From NCBI GenBank assembly GCA_009693055.1, contig SHYA01000004.1:1-64000 (forward strand): a stretch of DNA of 64,000 bases, in the 5' to 3' direction. The notes below the pieces were generated by a model. It did no database searches, had not been told where the DNA came from, and saw only the letters and a program-made list of their open reading frames with translations. The stretch comes from Dehalococcoidia bacterium (lineage in GTDB: Bacteria > Chloroflexota > Dehalococcoidia > Lucifugimonadales > SHYT01). Each line of letters starts with the position of its first letter. Within the stretch, counting starts at the first letter, position 1. The translations under genes and the position numbers were made by a program. Shown piece by piece: positions 51,888-59,775 of this stretch.

Positions 51888-52326
51888 CTACCTGAGCATA
51901 CACCACGTGAGCCGGAGTGAGCCTGCGGACAAAATCGCGCCGCCCGGGCCTGACGGAAAGGCCGACGGGCGGCGTGCTGCTGACCTGGCGGCTACTTTTT
52001 GCGGCGTGGCGCCGGCCCCTCCACTCGCTTGCTGCATCGCCTGCTTTACGCGCTGGAGCGACCCGTCCAGCTCGGTGATCGGGTAGATCTTGATGTCCGA
52101 GAAGGGGCCAAAGGGGAACTCGGACAGAATTGCGTCAAGCTCCTCCAGGGAATTGACGTTGAGGAGGCCTGCCCCACCGGGAAGACCCGCGAAGCTCCAC
52201 ACGTGTTCCATCTTCTTCTGCGCCCTGTAACGGGCAATCCATGCCTGCATGGCATCAACAAGGGCGGCGCCGGCTTCCGGCGGCGGATCAGGGGGGGACC
52301 GTCAACGCGATGACCAGAAAACGCAT
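51888..52326 (-). pseudogene. Frameshifted muconolactone-isomerase-like gene
   Basis: ATG 52326 (GGAGGG upstream) encodes MRFLVIALTVPP then hits TGA. One base fewer in the C7 tract (G7 at 52291-52297 on the plus strand) restores PDPPPEAGAALVDAMQAWIARYRAQ and the rest of the domain (HVWSFAGLPGGAGLLNV, LSEFPFGPFSDIKIYPI), the small ferredoxin-like muconolactone-isomerase/YCII type. The open frame runs to 51888, through a terminator. A third frame stops at 51992 after ...PRRKK, a more natural end, so a second indel is possible. It is either an inactivated gene, a sequence error or a slippage site. Confidence 0.75.
51931..51974 (-). terminator. Hairpin terminator after the isomerase-like gene
   Basis: CGCCGCCCG (51938-51946) pairs with CGGGCGGCG (51966-51974), extended by an inner GGCCT/AGGCC stem. 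On the minus strand it runs into CGATTTTG. This is the likely end of the isomerase-like transcript. Confidence 0.55.
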
Positions 52327-52436
52327 CGCTCCCTCCTTCTTACTCGGGGCCGTTTCGCGGTCCACCGACCCACTGTCCGGCAGTGTAGGGGAGGAGACGG
52401 CTCGGGTCAAGAAAACCACGGGGGGCGGCGGTGCCC

Positions 52437-52465
52437 TTGTTGGTGCTGCTAAGAACGGTTAGAAT
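52437..52465 (+). promoter_or_regulatory. Promoter of the F420 biosynthesis operon
   Basis: TTGTTG (52437-52442), 17 bases, TAGAAT (52460-52465), about 58 bases ahead of the cofG start. The 197-base gap here holds no other feature. Confidence 0.5.
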
Positions 52466-52523
52466 GCGTCCAACTCAAACGCCTCTGGCAGGCTGCAAAA
52501 GTGGGCTGTAGGGGAGCTATCGG

Positions 52524-53786
52524 ATGGCGCGCCGCTTTTTGGCTGACACGGGACTGGCTGCTCTCCTGACGCAAGCGGAGTCCAGCTCAGACGTTGCCCC
52601 TGAAGTGCGCGTCCTCCTCAGCAAAGCGAGTGAGGGGGACGGCCTTGCCCGCGAGGAGGCGCATCTTCTTATGCGCGCTCCGGTGCGAGCCCTGCCGGCT
52701 ATCTGCCGGGCCGCGGCCTCCTTGCGTGACCGGGGCAAGGGCAAACGGGCAAGCTTCTCCCCCAAGGTATTCATCCCGCTGACGCGCCTGTGCCGCGACA
52801 CCTGCGGCTACTGCACGTTCCGCCAGGAGCCGAGCCAGTTGCCCAAGCCGTACATGACGCCGGAGGAGGTGCTGGGGGTCGCGAGGGCGGGCGCGCGTCT
52901 CGGTTGCACGGAAGCGCTGTTCACGCTCGGCGAGCGGCCCGAGCAGCGGTATCCGGAGGCCCAGCAGTGGTTGCAGCATCGTGGCTATCGCACGACCATC
53001 GAGTACCTGCGCGACATGGGCAGCCTTGTGCTCCGCGAGACCGGGCTGCTTCCACACGTCAACCCCGGAACGATGAGCCGGCACGAGATGGAGTCTCTCC
53101 GCGAGGTCAGCGTCTCCATGGGGCTGATGCTGGAGAACCTGAGTCCGCGCCTCTACGCGCCGGGCGGTCCCCACGAGCACGCGCCGAGCAAGCGACCCAC
53201 AGTCCGGCTGAAGACGCTGGAGTTGGCCGGCCAGTTGCGCGTGCCGTTCACGACCGGCATCCTTATCGGCATCGGCGAAACGCCGGAGGAACGCGTGGAC
53301 TCGCTCTTCGCCATCCGGGACCTTCACGCCGAGTACGGGCATGTGCAAGAGGTGATCGTCCAGAATTTCCGCGCCAAGCCGGACACTCCCATGGCCGGGT
53401 GCTCGGAGCCGGATGGCGTTGACATGATGCGCACGCTGGCGATAACGCGCATCGTGCTCGGCCCGGCGATGAACATCCAAGCGCCTCCCAACCTCACCCC
53501 ATCGGAGTTTCCGCTCTTTCTCCACGCGGGGCTGAACGACTGGGGCGGCGTCTCTCCCCTGACACCGGACTTCGTCAATCCCGAGGCGCCGTGGCCGCAT
53601 CTCGCCGACCTGGAGCGGGGCACACGAGGCCAGGGATTTGAGCTGGTGCCCCGCCTGCCTATCTACCCGGAGTACCTGGAGCCTGGGCGAGGTTTTGTTG
53701 ACCCTTCTGTCGCGGAGCGCGCCGCTGAGCTGGCTGGAGTGGACGGATACGTTGCGGGAGGGATAGCGCGCTATGTCACCAAGTAA
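52524..53786 (+). CDS. cofG: 7,8-didemethyl-8-hydroxy-5-deazariboflavin synthase subunit CofG
   Basis: A 420-residue radical SAM enzyme that, with CofH, makes the deazaflavin Fo of coenzyme F420. The radical SAM motif CRDTCGYC is near residue 90. An N-terminal helical extension of about 70 residues precedes it. VNPGTMS, TTGILIGIGETPEERVDSL and IQAPPNLTP are typical CofG segments. GGGGAG precedes the ATG at 52524. Its end overlaps cofH by 14 bases. Confidence 0.94.
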   Translation: MARRFLADTGLAALLTQAESSSDVAPEVRVLLSKASEGDGLAREEAHLLMRAPVRALPAICRAAASLRDRGKGKRASFSPKVFIPLTRLCRDTCGYCTFRQEPSQLPKPYMTPEEVLGVARAGARLGCTEALFTLGERPEQRYPEAQQWLQHRGYRTTIEYLRDMGSLVLRETGLLPHVNPGTMSRHEMESLREVSVSMGLMLENLSPRLYAPGGPHEHAPSKRPTVRLKTLELAGQLRVPFTTGILIGIGETPEERVDSLFAIRDLHAEYGHVQEVIVQNFRAKPDTPMAGCSEPDGVDMMRTLAITRIVLGPAMNIQAPPNLTPSEFPLFLHAGLNDWGGVSPLTPDFVNPEAPWPHLADLERGTRGQGFELVPRLPIYPEYLEPGRGFVDPSVAERAAELAGVDGYVAGGIARYVTK

Positions 53787-55122
53787 ACAGCCACGGAATG
53801 GGACTGAGCAAGGAGACCGGCCCGAGTCCCTCACGGCGCTGCTCACGGCCATGAAGCCGGAAGTCGCCTCGGCGCTGGAGGGCGCGCTGGCGGGCGAGGA
53901 CCTCTCCGCAGACCAGGCGGTTGCCCTGCTGGAGGGCGGCCCCTCCGAGACGATGGCCACACTCCTGGTGGCCGATGAGCTGCGTCGGCGCACCGTTGGG
54001 GATGTAGTCACCTACGTGGTCAACCGGAACGTCAACTTCACAAACGTCTGCATCAAGGGCTGCGGCTTCTGCGCGTTCAGCCGCGACCACCGCGAGGAGG
54101 AGGGCTACTTCCTGCCCACTGAAGAGATCCTCCGCCGCGTCCGCGAGGCCTGGGGCCTTGGCGCGACGGAGGTGTGCGTGCAAGCGGGCCTGCCGCCCAA
54201 GATGGAGGGCGATCTGTACATCAAGCTCTGCCGCGCCATCAAGGAGGCCGTGCCGGGCATCCACGTCCACGGCTTCTCGCCCGAGGAGGTGCTGTACGGC
54301 GCGATCCGCTCCGGCTGCACGGTGCGCGAATACCTCACCGAGCTGAAAGCGGCGGGAGTGGGGAGCTTGCCGGGGACGTCCGCGGAGGTGCTTGACCAGG
54401 AGCTCCGGGACCTCATCTCGCCGGGGCGCATCACCGTCCGGCAGTGGACTGAGGTCATTACGACGGCGCATGCACTTGGGATTCCGACCACGTCCACCGT
54501 GATGTTCGGGCACGTGGAAACGAGCCGCCACATCGCTGAGCACCTGGCGCTCATCCGCGGCATCCAGCAGGAGACGGGCGGCTTCACCGAGTTTGTGCCG
54601 CTCAGTTTCGTCCATACCGAGGCTCCGATGTTCCGGCACGGCACGGTTGCCACGGTCCGGCCGGGCGCCACGGCGCAAGAGGTGCTGAAGGTGCACGCCG
54701 TTTCGCGGATCATGCTGAACAACTGGATTCCCAACGTGCAAGCCTCGTGGGTCAAGGAGGGGCCTCGCCTGGCCCAGCTGCTGCTGAGCGCCGGCGTCAA
54801 CGACCTGGGCGGTACGCTAATCAACGAGAGCATCTCTACCAGCGCGGGCGCGCCATTTGGGCAACTGGTTCGGCCGCGGGAGTTCCGCCAGATGGTGCGC
54901 GCCGTGGGCAGGGTCCCGGCCGAGCGCACAACGCTCTACAAGCTCCGGCGCGTCTTTGACGACGGGGACGACCCCGTTGAACCGCTGGACACCGTGGGCG
55001 AGCGGCCGGAGGAGCGATTCGGCTCATACCAGCGCCTTGCCCGCTCCAACCAGTTCCGCTACACCCACCCCGCGGGCGCCGCACGGCAGAGCGCCGGCAA
55101 CCCCGGCGGCCCCCAGGACTAG
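53773..55122 (+). CDS. cofH: Fo synthase subunit CofH (5-amino-6-ribitylaminouracil-tyrosine transferase)
   Basis: A 449-residue radical SAM enzyme. The cluster motif CIKGCGFC is near residue 94, followed by AFSRD, EVCVQAGLPPKMEGDLY, HGFSPEEVLYG, LPGTSAEVL and TSTVMFGHVE, as in CofH. It joins a tyrosine-derived fragment to 5-amino-6-ribitylaminouracil, a riboflavin precursor. A Pro/Arg-rich C-terminal tail of about 40 residues is extra. Start ATG 53773 inside the end of cofG. Confidence 0.94.
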   Translation: MSPSKQPRNGTEQGDRPESLTALLTAMKPEVASALEGALAGEDLSADQAVALLEGGPSETMATLLVADELRRRTVGDVVTYVVNRNVNFTNVCIKGCGFCAFSRDHREEEGYFLPTEEILRRVREAWGLGATEVCVQAGLPPKMEGDLYIKLCRAIKEAVPGIHVHGFSPEEVLYGAIRSGCTVREYLTELKAAGVGSLPGTSAEVLDQELRDLISPGRITVRQWTEVITTAHALGIPTTSTVMFGHVETSRHIAEHLALIRGIQQETGGFTEFVPLSFVHTEAPMFRHGTVATVRPGATAQEVLKVHAVSRIMLNNWIPNVQASWVKEGPRLAQLLLSAGVNDLGGTLINESISTSAGAPFGQLVRPREFRQMVRAVGRVPAERTTLYKLRRVFDDGDDPVEPLDTVGERPEERFGSYQRLARSNQFRYTHPAGAARQSAGNPGGPQD

Positions 55123-55124
55123 CC

Positions 55125-56066
55125 ATGGCAGGCGAGCTGCTGGCTCTGGCGGGCGGCGTCGGCGGGGCCAAACTCGTCTGGGGCCTTAGCCAGGTCTTGC
55201 CCCCTGAGCAGCTCGTCGTGGTCGTCAACACGGCGGACGACGAGGAGTTCCACGGGCTTCAGGTTTCACCGGACCTGGACACCGTGATGTACACGCTGGC
55301 CGGCCTCGCCAACCCGGAGACTGGCTGGGGCATAACGGGCGACACGACCACGGTGCTTTCCGCCCTGGAGCGGCTCGGTGCTCCCGCGTGGTTCAAGCTC
55401 GGGGACCGTGACCTCGCCACGCACATCCGCAGGACGGAGCTGCTCCGCAAGGGGGGTACCCTCTCCGCCGTGACCGCAGAGCTCTGCCGGGCGCTGGGCG
55501 TCAAGCAGCGGATCGTCCCGATGACCGACAACCGCGTGCGCACCAGCTTGCTGACTGACCAGGGCGTGATGGCGTTCCAGGAGTATTTTGTGAAGCACCG
55601 GTGCCAGCCCCGCGTGCGGGACATCATGTACGAAGGCGCCGACTGGGCCTCCCCGTCTCCCGCCTTTGAGCAGGCACTCCAAGAGGCCCGGGCGGTGGTC
55701 TATTGCCCCTCCAATCCGTTCCTGAGCCTGGATCCCATCCTGGAGGTGCTCGGCGTCCGGAGACGGTTGCAGCAATTTTCCGGGCCTCGCATCGCCGTGA
55801 GCCCCATCGTGGGCGGCGAGGCCGTGAAAGGGCCGGCGGCAAAGCTGTTTAAGGAGCTTGGGCAAGAGCCAAGCGCGCTTGCGGTGGCGCGGCGCATGGT
55901 TGGCCTGTGCTCCGTGTTCGTGCTGGACACGGTGGACCAGTCCCTCGCGCAGGAGGTGGATGCGCTGGGGATGCGCGCCGTCGTTGCGGACACCATGATG
56001 AACACGCCGGAGGACAAGGTCCGCCTGGCGAAGCAGGTGTGCGGGCTCGCAAGTCCCGACGCTTGA
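55125..56066 (+). CDS. cofD: 2-phospho-L-lactate transferase CofD (FbiA)
   Basis: A 313-residue CofD, which transfers the phospholactyl or related moiety to Fo to form F420-0. LALAGGVGGAKLVWGL at the N-terminus, VNTADDEEFHGLQVSPDLDTVMYTLAG and GDTTTVLSALERLG, then GDRDLATHI and MTDNRV, are hallmark segments. It begins two bases after cofH stops. Confidence 0.95.
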   Translation: MAGELLALAGGVGGAKLVWGLSQVLPPEQLVVVVNTADDEEFHGLQVSPDLDTVMYTLAGLANPETGWGITGDTTTVLSALERLGAPAWFKLGDRDLATHIRRTELLRKGGTLSAVTAELCRALGVKQRIVPMTDNRVRTSLLTDQGVMAFQEYFVKHRCQPRVRDIMYEGADWASPSPAFEQALQEARAVVYCPSNPFLSLDPILEVLGVRRRLQQFSGPRIAVSPIVGGEAVKGPAAKLFKELGQEPSALAVARRMVGLCSVFVLDTVDQSLAQEVDALGMRAVVADTMMNTPEDKVRLAKQVCGLASPDA

Positions 56067-56085
56067 CGGTGGAGGAGCGCGCGCG

Positions 56086-56781
56086 ATGGCCCAACGCATC
56101 CTTGCTGTTGTGCCCATGAAACCGCTGGATTCCGCGAAGTCGCGCCTGGCGCCGTCGCTGAGCGAGCGGCAGCGTACCGCCATCGCCGTCCGCCTGCTTA
56201 AGACGGTGCTGAGTGCGGCGACGGCCTGCCCGTCGGTAAGCAGGACGTGCGTGGTTGGCGGTGACGCGCGTGTGCAGGAGGCGGCCGCCGCGATTGGCGC
56301 TGCGTGGGAGGACGATGGCGGCGCAGATCTGAACACCGTCCTGGACGCCGCTTTTGGGCGCTGGTTTCACCAGGGAGGAGACGCGGCGTTGTTCCTTCCG
56401 GCAGACCTCCCTCTTGTGGAGCGCGGCGACCTGGGGCGGCTTGTTGAGGCTTCCGGTGGGCTGAGGGCTGTGGTGCTCGCACCCGCGGCTCGCGACGGCG
56501 GCACCAACGCGGTCCTGATGCCGCGCACCCTGCGCTTTCCCTTCCGGCTTGGCCCGGGCGGCAGCTATGAGCGGCACCTGCGGCAGGCGAAGGGGCTGGG
56601 GTACCCGGTCGCGCGCTACGCCGGCGAGGCGGTAGGTCTGGACGTGGATACTCTGGACGACCTGAACCGCTGGCGCTCGCTCCATCCTGAGGCCTTTGCT
56701 GGTCCTGAGGCCTGGGACCTGGCCCAGAGTCCTTCTGATAAGGCTTTCGATCCCACCGCCGGAAAGAGTCCGGATGGGTAG
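56086..56781 (+). CDS. cofC: 2-phospho-L-lactate (or phosphoenolpyruvate) guanylyltransferase CofC
   Basis: A 231-residue nucleotidyltransferase that activates phospholactate or PEP with GTP for CofD. It shows VVPMKPLDSAKSRLAPSLS, the LPADLPLV motif, DGGTNAVLM and a FPFRLGPGGSYERH segment. The C-terminus extends 30 residues past the core and overlaps the next gene by eight bases. CofE (the glutamate ligase) is not in this operon. Confidence 0.92.
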   Translation: MAQRILAVVPMKPLDSAKSRLAPSLSERQRTAIAVRLLKTVLSAATACPSVSRTCVVGGDARVQEAAAAIGAAWEDDGGADLNTVLDAAFGRWFHQGGDAALFLPADLPLVERGDLGRLVEASGGLRAVVLAPAARDGGTNAVLMPRTLRFPFRLGPGGSYERHLRQAKGLGYPVARYAGEAVGLDVDTLDDLNRWRSLHPEAFAGPEAWDLAQSPSDKAFDPTAGKSPDG

Positions 56782-57748
56782 CCGCGTGGGAGAGCCTCTG
56801 CGCGTTGGCGTGCTGCTACCGACGCGCGCCGTTGTCCTGCGGGGAGAAGGCAGCCCATCGCCCGACCTGGTGCTCACGATGGCCGAGCGCGTGGAGGCCA
56901 TCGGCTGTGATTCCGTCTGGGTGGGGGACAGCCTGACGGCCAAGCCGCGCCTGGAGCCGCTGGCTACGCTGGCCGCCGTGGCCGCGCGTACGAAACGCGT
57001 GCGACTGGGGACGGCCGTGTTGCTGGCGGCACTCCGGCACCCGGTTCTGCTTGCCCAGACGGTGCACACCCTTGACCAGCTCTCCGGCGGCCGCCTGACG
57101 CTCGCGATGGGCGTCGGCGGCACGTTCACCGAGGCGATGCGAAGCGAGTGGGCCGCTGCCGATGTGCCACCGCTGGAACGCGCGGCGCGGCTGGAGGAGA
57201 CCGTAGCGCTGCTGCGCGCGTTCCGCCAACCGGAGCGCGTCTCGTTCAGCGGGCGCTTCGTCCGCTACGACGGGCCGGCCATGCAGCCGCGGCCTGTCCA
57301 GCAGCCGGGCGTGCCGCTGTGGCTGGCCTGCCACGCGCGCACCGGCAACGAGCGGCAATACCGGCGCGCCGCCACGCTTGCGGACGGCATCATCTCCATC
57401 ACGGATTCTCCACAGGAGTACGCCCGCGTGCTCCGGGCGGTGCGCGGCTACGCCCAGGAGCAGGGCCGCGACCCCGAGTCGCTTCACGCGGCGTTCTACA
57501 TGACGGTGAACCTGAACGAGGACGAGCCGCGTGCCGCAGCGGAGGCGGAGGCATTTCTCCTGCGGTACTACGGGGTCAATCACTGGGGCCAAGCGTGGGG
57601 CCCGTTTGGAAGCCCGTCACGTGTGGCGGAGCGCATCATAGCGTACCGTGACGCCGGCGCGCAGACGGTCATCTTGCGCTTTGCGGGGTTTGACCAGATG
57701 CAGCAATTGGAGCGGCTGGCGGATAAGGTGCTGCCCAAGCTCGTCTGA
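56774..57748 (+). CDS. LLM-class oxidoreductase, probably F420-dependent
   Basis: A 324-residue luciferase-like TIM-barrel enzyme: RVGVLLPTRAVVLRG, CDSVWVGDSL, TLAAVAARTKRVRLGTAVLLA, HPVLLAQTVHTLDQLSGGRLTLAMGVGG are typical. Start ATG 56774; the track ORF adds 26 residues in the end of cofC. Being the last gene of the cofGHDC operon, it is a good candidate for a direct user of F420. Substrate unknown. Confidence 0.9.
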   Translation: MGSRVGEPLRVGVLLPTRAVVLRGEGSPSPDLVLTMAERVEAIGCDSVWVGDSLTAKPRLEPLATLAAVAARTKRVRLGTAVLLAALRHPVLLAQTVHTLDQLSGGRLTLAMGVGGTFTEAMRSEWAAADVPPLERAARLEETVALLRAFRQPERVSFSGRFVRYDGPAMQPRPVQQPGVPLWLACHARTGNERQYRRAATLADGIISITDSPQEYARVLRAVRGYAQEQGRDPESLHAAFYMTVNLNEDEPRAAAEAEAFLLRYYGVNHWGQAWGPFGSPSRVAERIIAYRDAGAQTVILRFAGFDQMQQLERLADKVLPKLV

Positions 57749-57793
57749 CCAGGGGCATGCCGTAGAATGGGCACGAATGAGGTGAGAGACAAC

Positions 57794-58246
57794 ATGGCGG
57801 AACAGAGGGATGACCTGAAAGCGCGCTATGAGGCGCTGGAGTGGAAGGGGTCGGTGGAGAGCCCGGAGGCGGTTGACCCTGCTGTCCTCCTAGCGTTTGC
57901 GTACGACTACCCCGACGCACAGTCGGAAGTGGCCATTGACACGGACGAGTTCACCGCGGTCTGCCCGTGGACCGGCCTGCCCGACTTTGGCAGGCTGGTG
58001 GTGCGCTATGTGCCCCAGCGGCTGTGCGTTGAGCTGAAGGCGCTGAAGTACTATCTGCTGGCGTACCGGAACGTTGGGATTGTGCAGGAGCACGCGGCCA
58101 ACCGGATCCTGCGAGACCTCGTTGCGTGCTGCAAGCCGCGCCAAATGCACCTAAGCCTGGACTACAAGCCACGCGGCGGGATTCACACGGTCGTGGAGGC
58201 CGCCTACAACGCCGAGAAGGGGTTCAACGCGCCGGTGTCGCGGTAG
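57794..58246 (+). CDS. queF: NADPH-dependent 7-cyano-7-deazaguanine reductase QueF
   Basis: A 150-residue type I (unimodular) QueF that reduces preQ0 to preQ1 in queuosine synthesis. The active-site EFTAVCPWTGLPDFG contains the nucleophilic Cys and the CPWTGLPD signature; CVELKALKYYLLAYRN and HEHAANRI-like (QEHAANRI) segments follow. Start ATG 57794 with GAGGTGAG upstream. No preQ1 riboswitch is visible upstream. It overlaps the convergent lipB end by 23 bases. Confidence 0.93.
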   Translation: MAEQRDDLKARYEALEWKGSVESPEAVDPAVLLAFAYDYPDAQSEVAIDTDEFTAVCPWTGLPDFGRLVVRYVPQRLCVELKALKYYLLAYRNVGIVQEHAANRILRDLVACCKPRQMHLSLDYKPRGGIHTVVEAAYNAEKGFNAPVSR

Positions 58247-58937
58247 GCGTGTCGCCGAGGACTCGCGCTGTGTCAGCCGGTGTTGCCCAGCGCATCGTGA
58301 AGCCAAACCGCTCCCCGAACGCCCGCACGGCCTCTTGCCGAACACGCGCCAGGTCCACCGTGACACCGAGCTCTCGCTCCAACGACGTGACCTCTAAGCC
58401 AGGCAAGCCACATGGGACGATGTGCCGGAAGTAGCTCAAGTCGGTGGAGACGTTTAGCGCAAAGCCGTGCGTCGTGACGCCGCGGCTCACCCTCACGCCG
58501 ATGGCGGCAAGCTTGCGTTCATCCACCCACACGCCTGGGAGCCCTTCGCGGCACTCCGACGCCACTCTGAAGTGCTGCGTGGCGCGCATCAGCGCCTCCT
58601 CAAGGGTGCGGACGTAGCGCACCGGACCGCCGCCCCATGTGCGCAAGTCTATGATTGGGTAGCCGACGAGCTGCCCCGGGCCGTGGTACGTGACCAGGCC
58701 GCCGCGGTCTGTGTGATGGAGCGCCACGCCGAGCCGCGCACGCTCCTCCGGCGTCAGGAGCACGTCGGATTCCCGCCCCCTGCGTCCGAGGGTGAAGACG
58801 TGGGGGTGCTCCAGTAGGAGGAGCACGTTGGGGACGGCGCCCTCGGCGCGGCGGACGGCGAGGGCCTTCTGCAGCTCCCAGGCTTGCGGATAGCCCACGC
58901 TGCCCAGGTCAAAGACGAGGCACTCTTGTGCGGACAT
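58224..58937 (-). CDS. lipB: Octanoyl-[acyl-carrier-protein]:protein transferase LipB
   Basis: A 237-residue octanoyltransferase that starts lipoylation of E2 and GcvH proteins. LLLLEHPHVFTLGRRG, DRGGLVTYHGPGQLVGYPI, the catalytic Cys in HIVPCGLPGLEVTS, and GVWVDERKLAAIGVRV followed by THGFALNV are the conserved parts. Start ATG 58937. It lies directly downstream of a truncated E2-like gene; lipA is not in the window. Confidence 0.95.
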   Translation of the reverse strand: MSAQECLVFDLGSVGYPQAWELQKALAVRRAEGAVPNVLLLLEHPHVFTLGRRGRESDVLLTPEERARLGVALHHTDRGGLVTYHGPGQLVGYPIIDLRTWGGGPVRYVRTLEEALMRATQHFRVASECREGLPGVWVDERKLAAIGVRVSRGVTTHGFALNVSTDLSYFRHIVPCGLPGLEVTSLERELGVTVDLARVRQEAVRAFGERFGFTMRWATPADTARVLGDTPTATPAR

Positions 58938-58970
58938 AGCGATGTCCTGGTGCTCCTTGCGCGCTCGCAG

Positions 58971-59522
58971 CTAGGACAACGAGCCTTCCGGCCCCATCGC
59001 CTTAAGGCGACGCTTGACGTCCGACATGAACGCGCCGGCCTCATGGCCGTCCATGATGCGGTGGTCGAAGATGATCGTGAGGTTAATCCGGTCGCGCAAC
59101 GCGATGGCGTCACCGACCGCGACGGGCTTGCGGACAATCGCCTCCATGGTGAGGATGGCGGCCTGCGGGTAGTTGATGATGGCGTGGGAAACCATGGAGC
59201 CCAGCGCGCCGGCGTTGTTGAGCGTGAATGTGCCGCCCTGCACGTCCTGGACGGCGAGGCGGTTCTCGCGCGACTTGGCCACCAGCTCGGGGAGCTTGCG
59301 CGCAAGGCCAGCGATGCTGTACTGGTCGGTATTCTGGATGACGGGCACCACCAGTCCTTGTGGTGCCGCCGCGGCAACACCGACGTTAATGCGCTTCTTC
59401 AGCACGATCTTGGCGCCGCCCCAGGTGGAGTTCACTTTGGGGTGCAGGCGCAGGCACTCGCCAAGGGCCTTCAGTAATGTGACGTAGGCAGGCGTCGCGC
59501 TCTCAGAACGGACTGAGGGCAT
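58971..59522 (-). CDS. Truncated 2-oxo acid dehydrogenase E2-like catalytic domain
   Basis: A 183-residue protein covering only the C-terminal part of an E2 acyltransferase. INVGVAAAAPQGLVVPVI, GGTFTLNNAGALGSMVSHAIINYPQAAIL and the catalytic DHRIMDGHEAG are intact. There is no lipoyl or subunit-binding domain, and the first 40-50 residues of the catalytic domain are missing. The start is firm: AAGGAGAGGG before ATG 59522 and an in-frame TAA just upstream. It may be a remnant, or a stand-alone acyltransferase or trimer-forming partner. It lies 33 bases from lipB. Confidence 0.85.
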   Translation of the reverse strand: MPSVRSESATPAYVTLLKALGECLRLHPKVNSTWGGAKIVLKKRINVGVAAAAPQGLVVPVIQNTDQYSIAGLARKLPELVAKSRENRLAVQDVQGGTFTLNNAGALGSMVSHAIINYPQAAILTMEAIVRKPVAVGDAIALRDRINLTIIFDHRIMDGHEAGAFMSDVKRRLKAMGPEGSLS

Positions 59523-59583
59523 TGGACCCTCTCCTTACCCCGAGTTCAGGCTCTCAGCCGCGCAGTTCACTACCACGCTTCTC

Positions 59584-59592
59584 ATTATAACA
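59584..59592 (-). promoter_or_regulatory. Extended -10 promoter for the E2-like gene and lipB
   Basis: The complement reads TGTTATAAT: a consensus TATAAT preceded by TG. No good -35. It is about 60 bases before the E2-like start. The rest of the gap 59523-59775 contains no recognisable feature. Confidence 0.5.
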
Positions 59593-59775
59593 AGAGACCG
59601 CCTTCCTCTGCGTACTCAAGGCAGGCAGCTTAAGCAGGGTTCCAACCTGGCTAGGATTGGGTTAGAGATAAATCCTCAGCGCGGCGCAGGCGTCCAGGTG
59701 TGGCGGAAAGCGCGACGGAGTACTATGGTGGCGCTAGCGAGATTGAAGAACGAATGCAACGGAGGGGTTGTTCTG

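Noticed and set aside
57763-57768. TAGAAT before queF as a promoter
   Set aside because: No acceptable -35 at a suitable distance; queF is close enough to the preceding gene to be co-transcribed.
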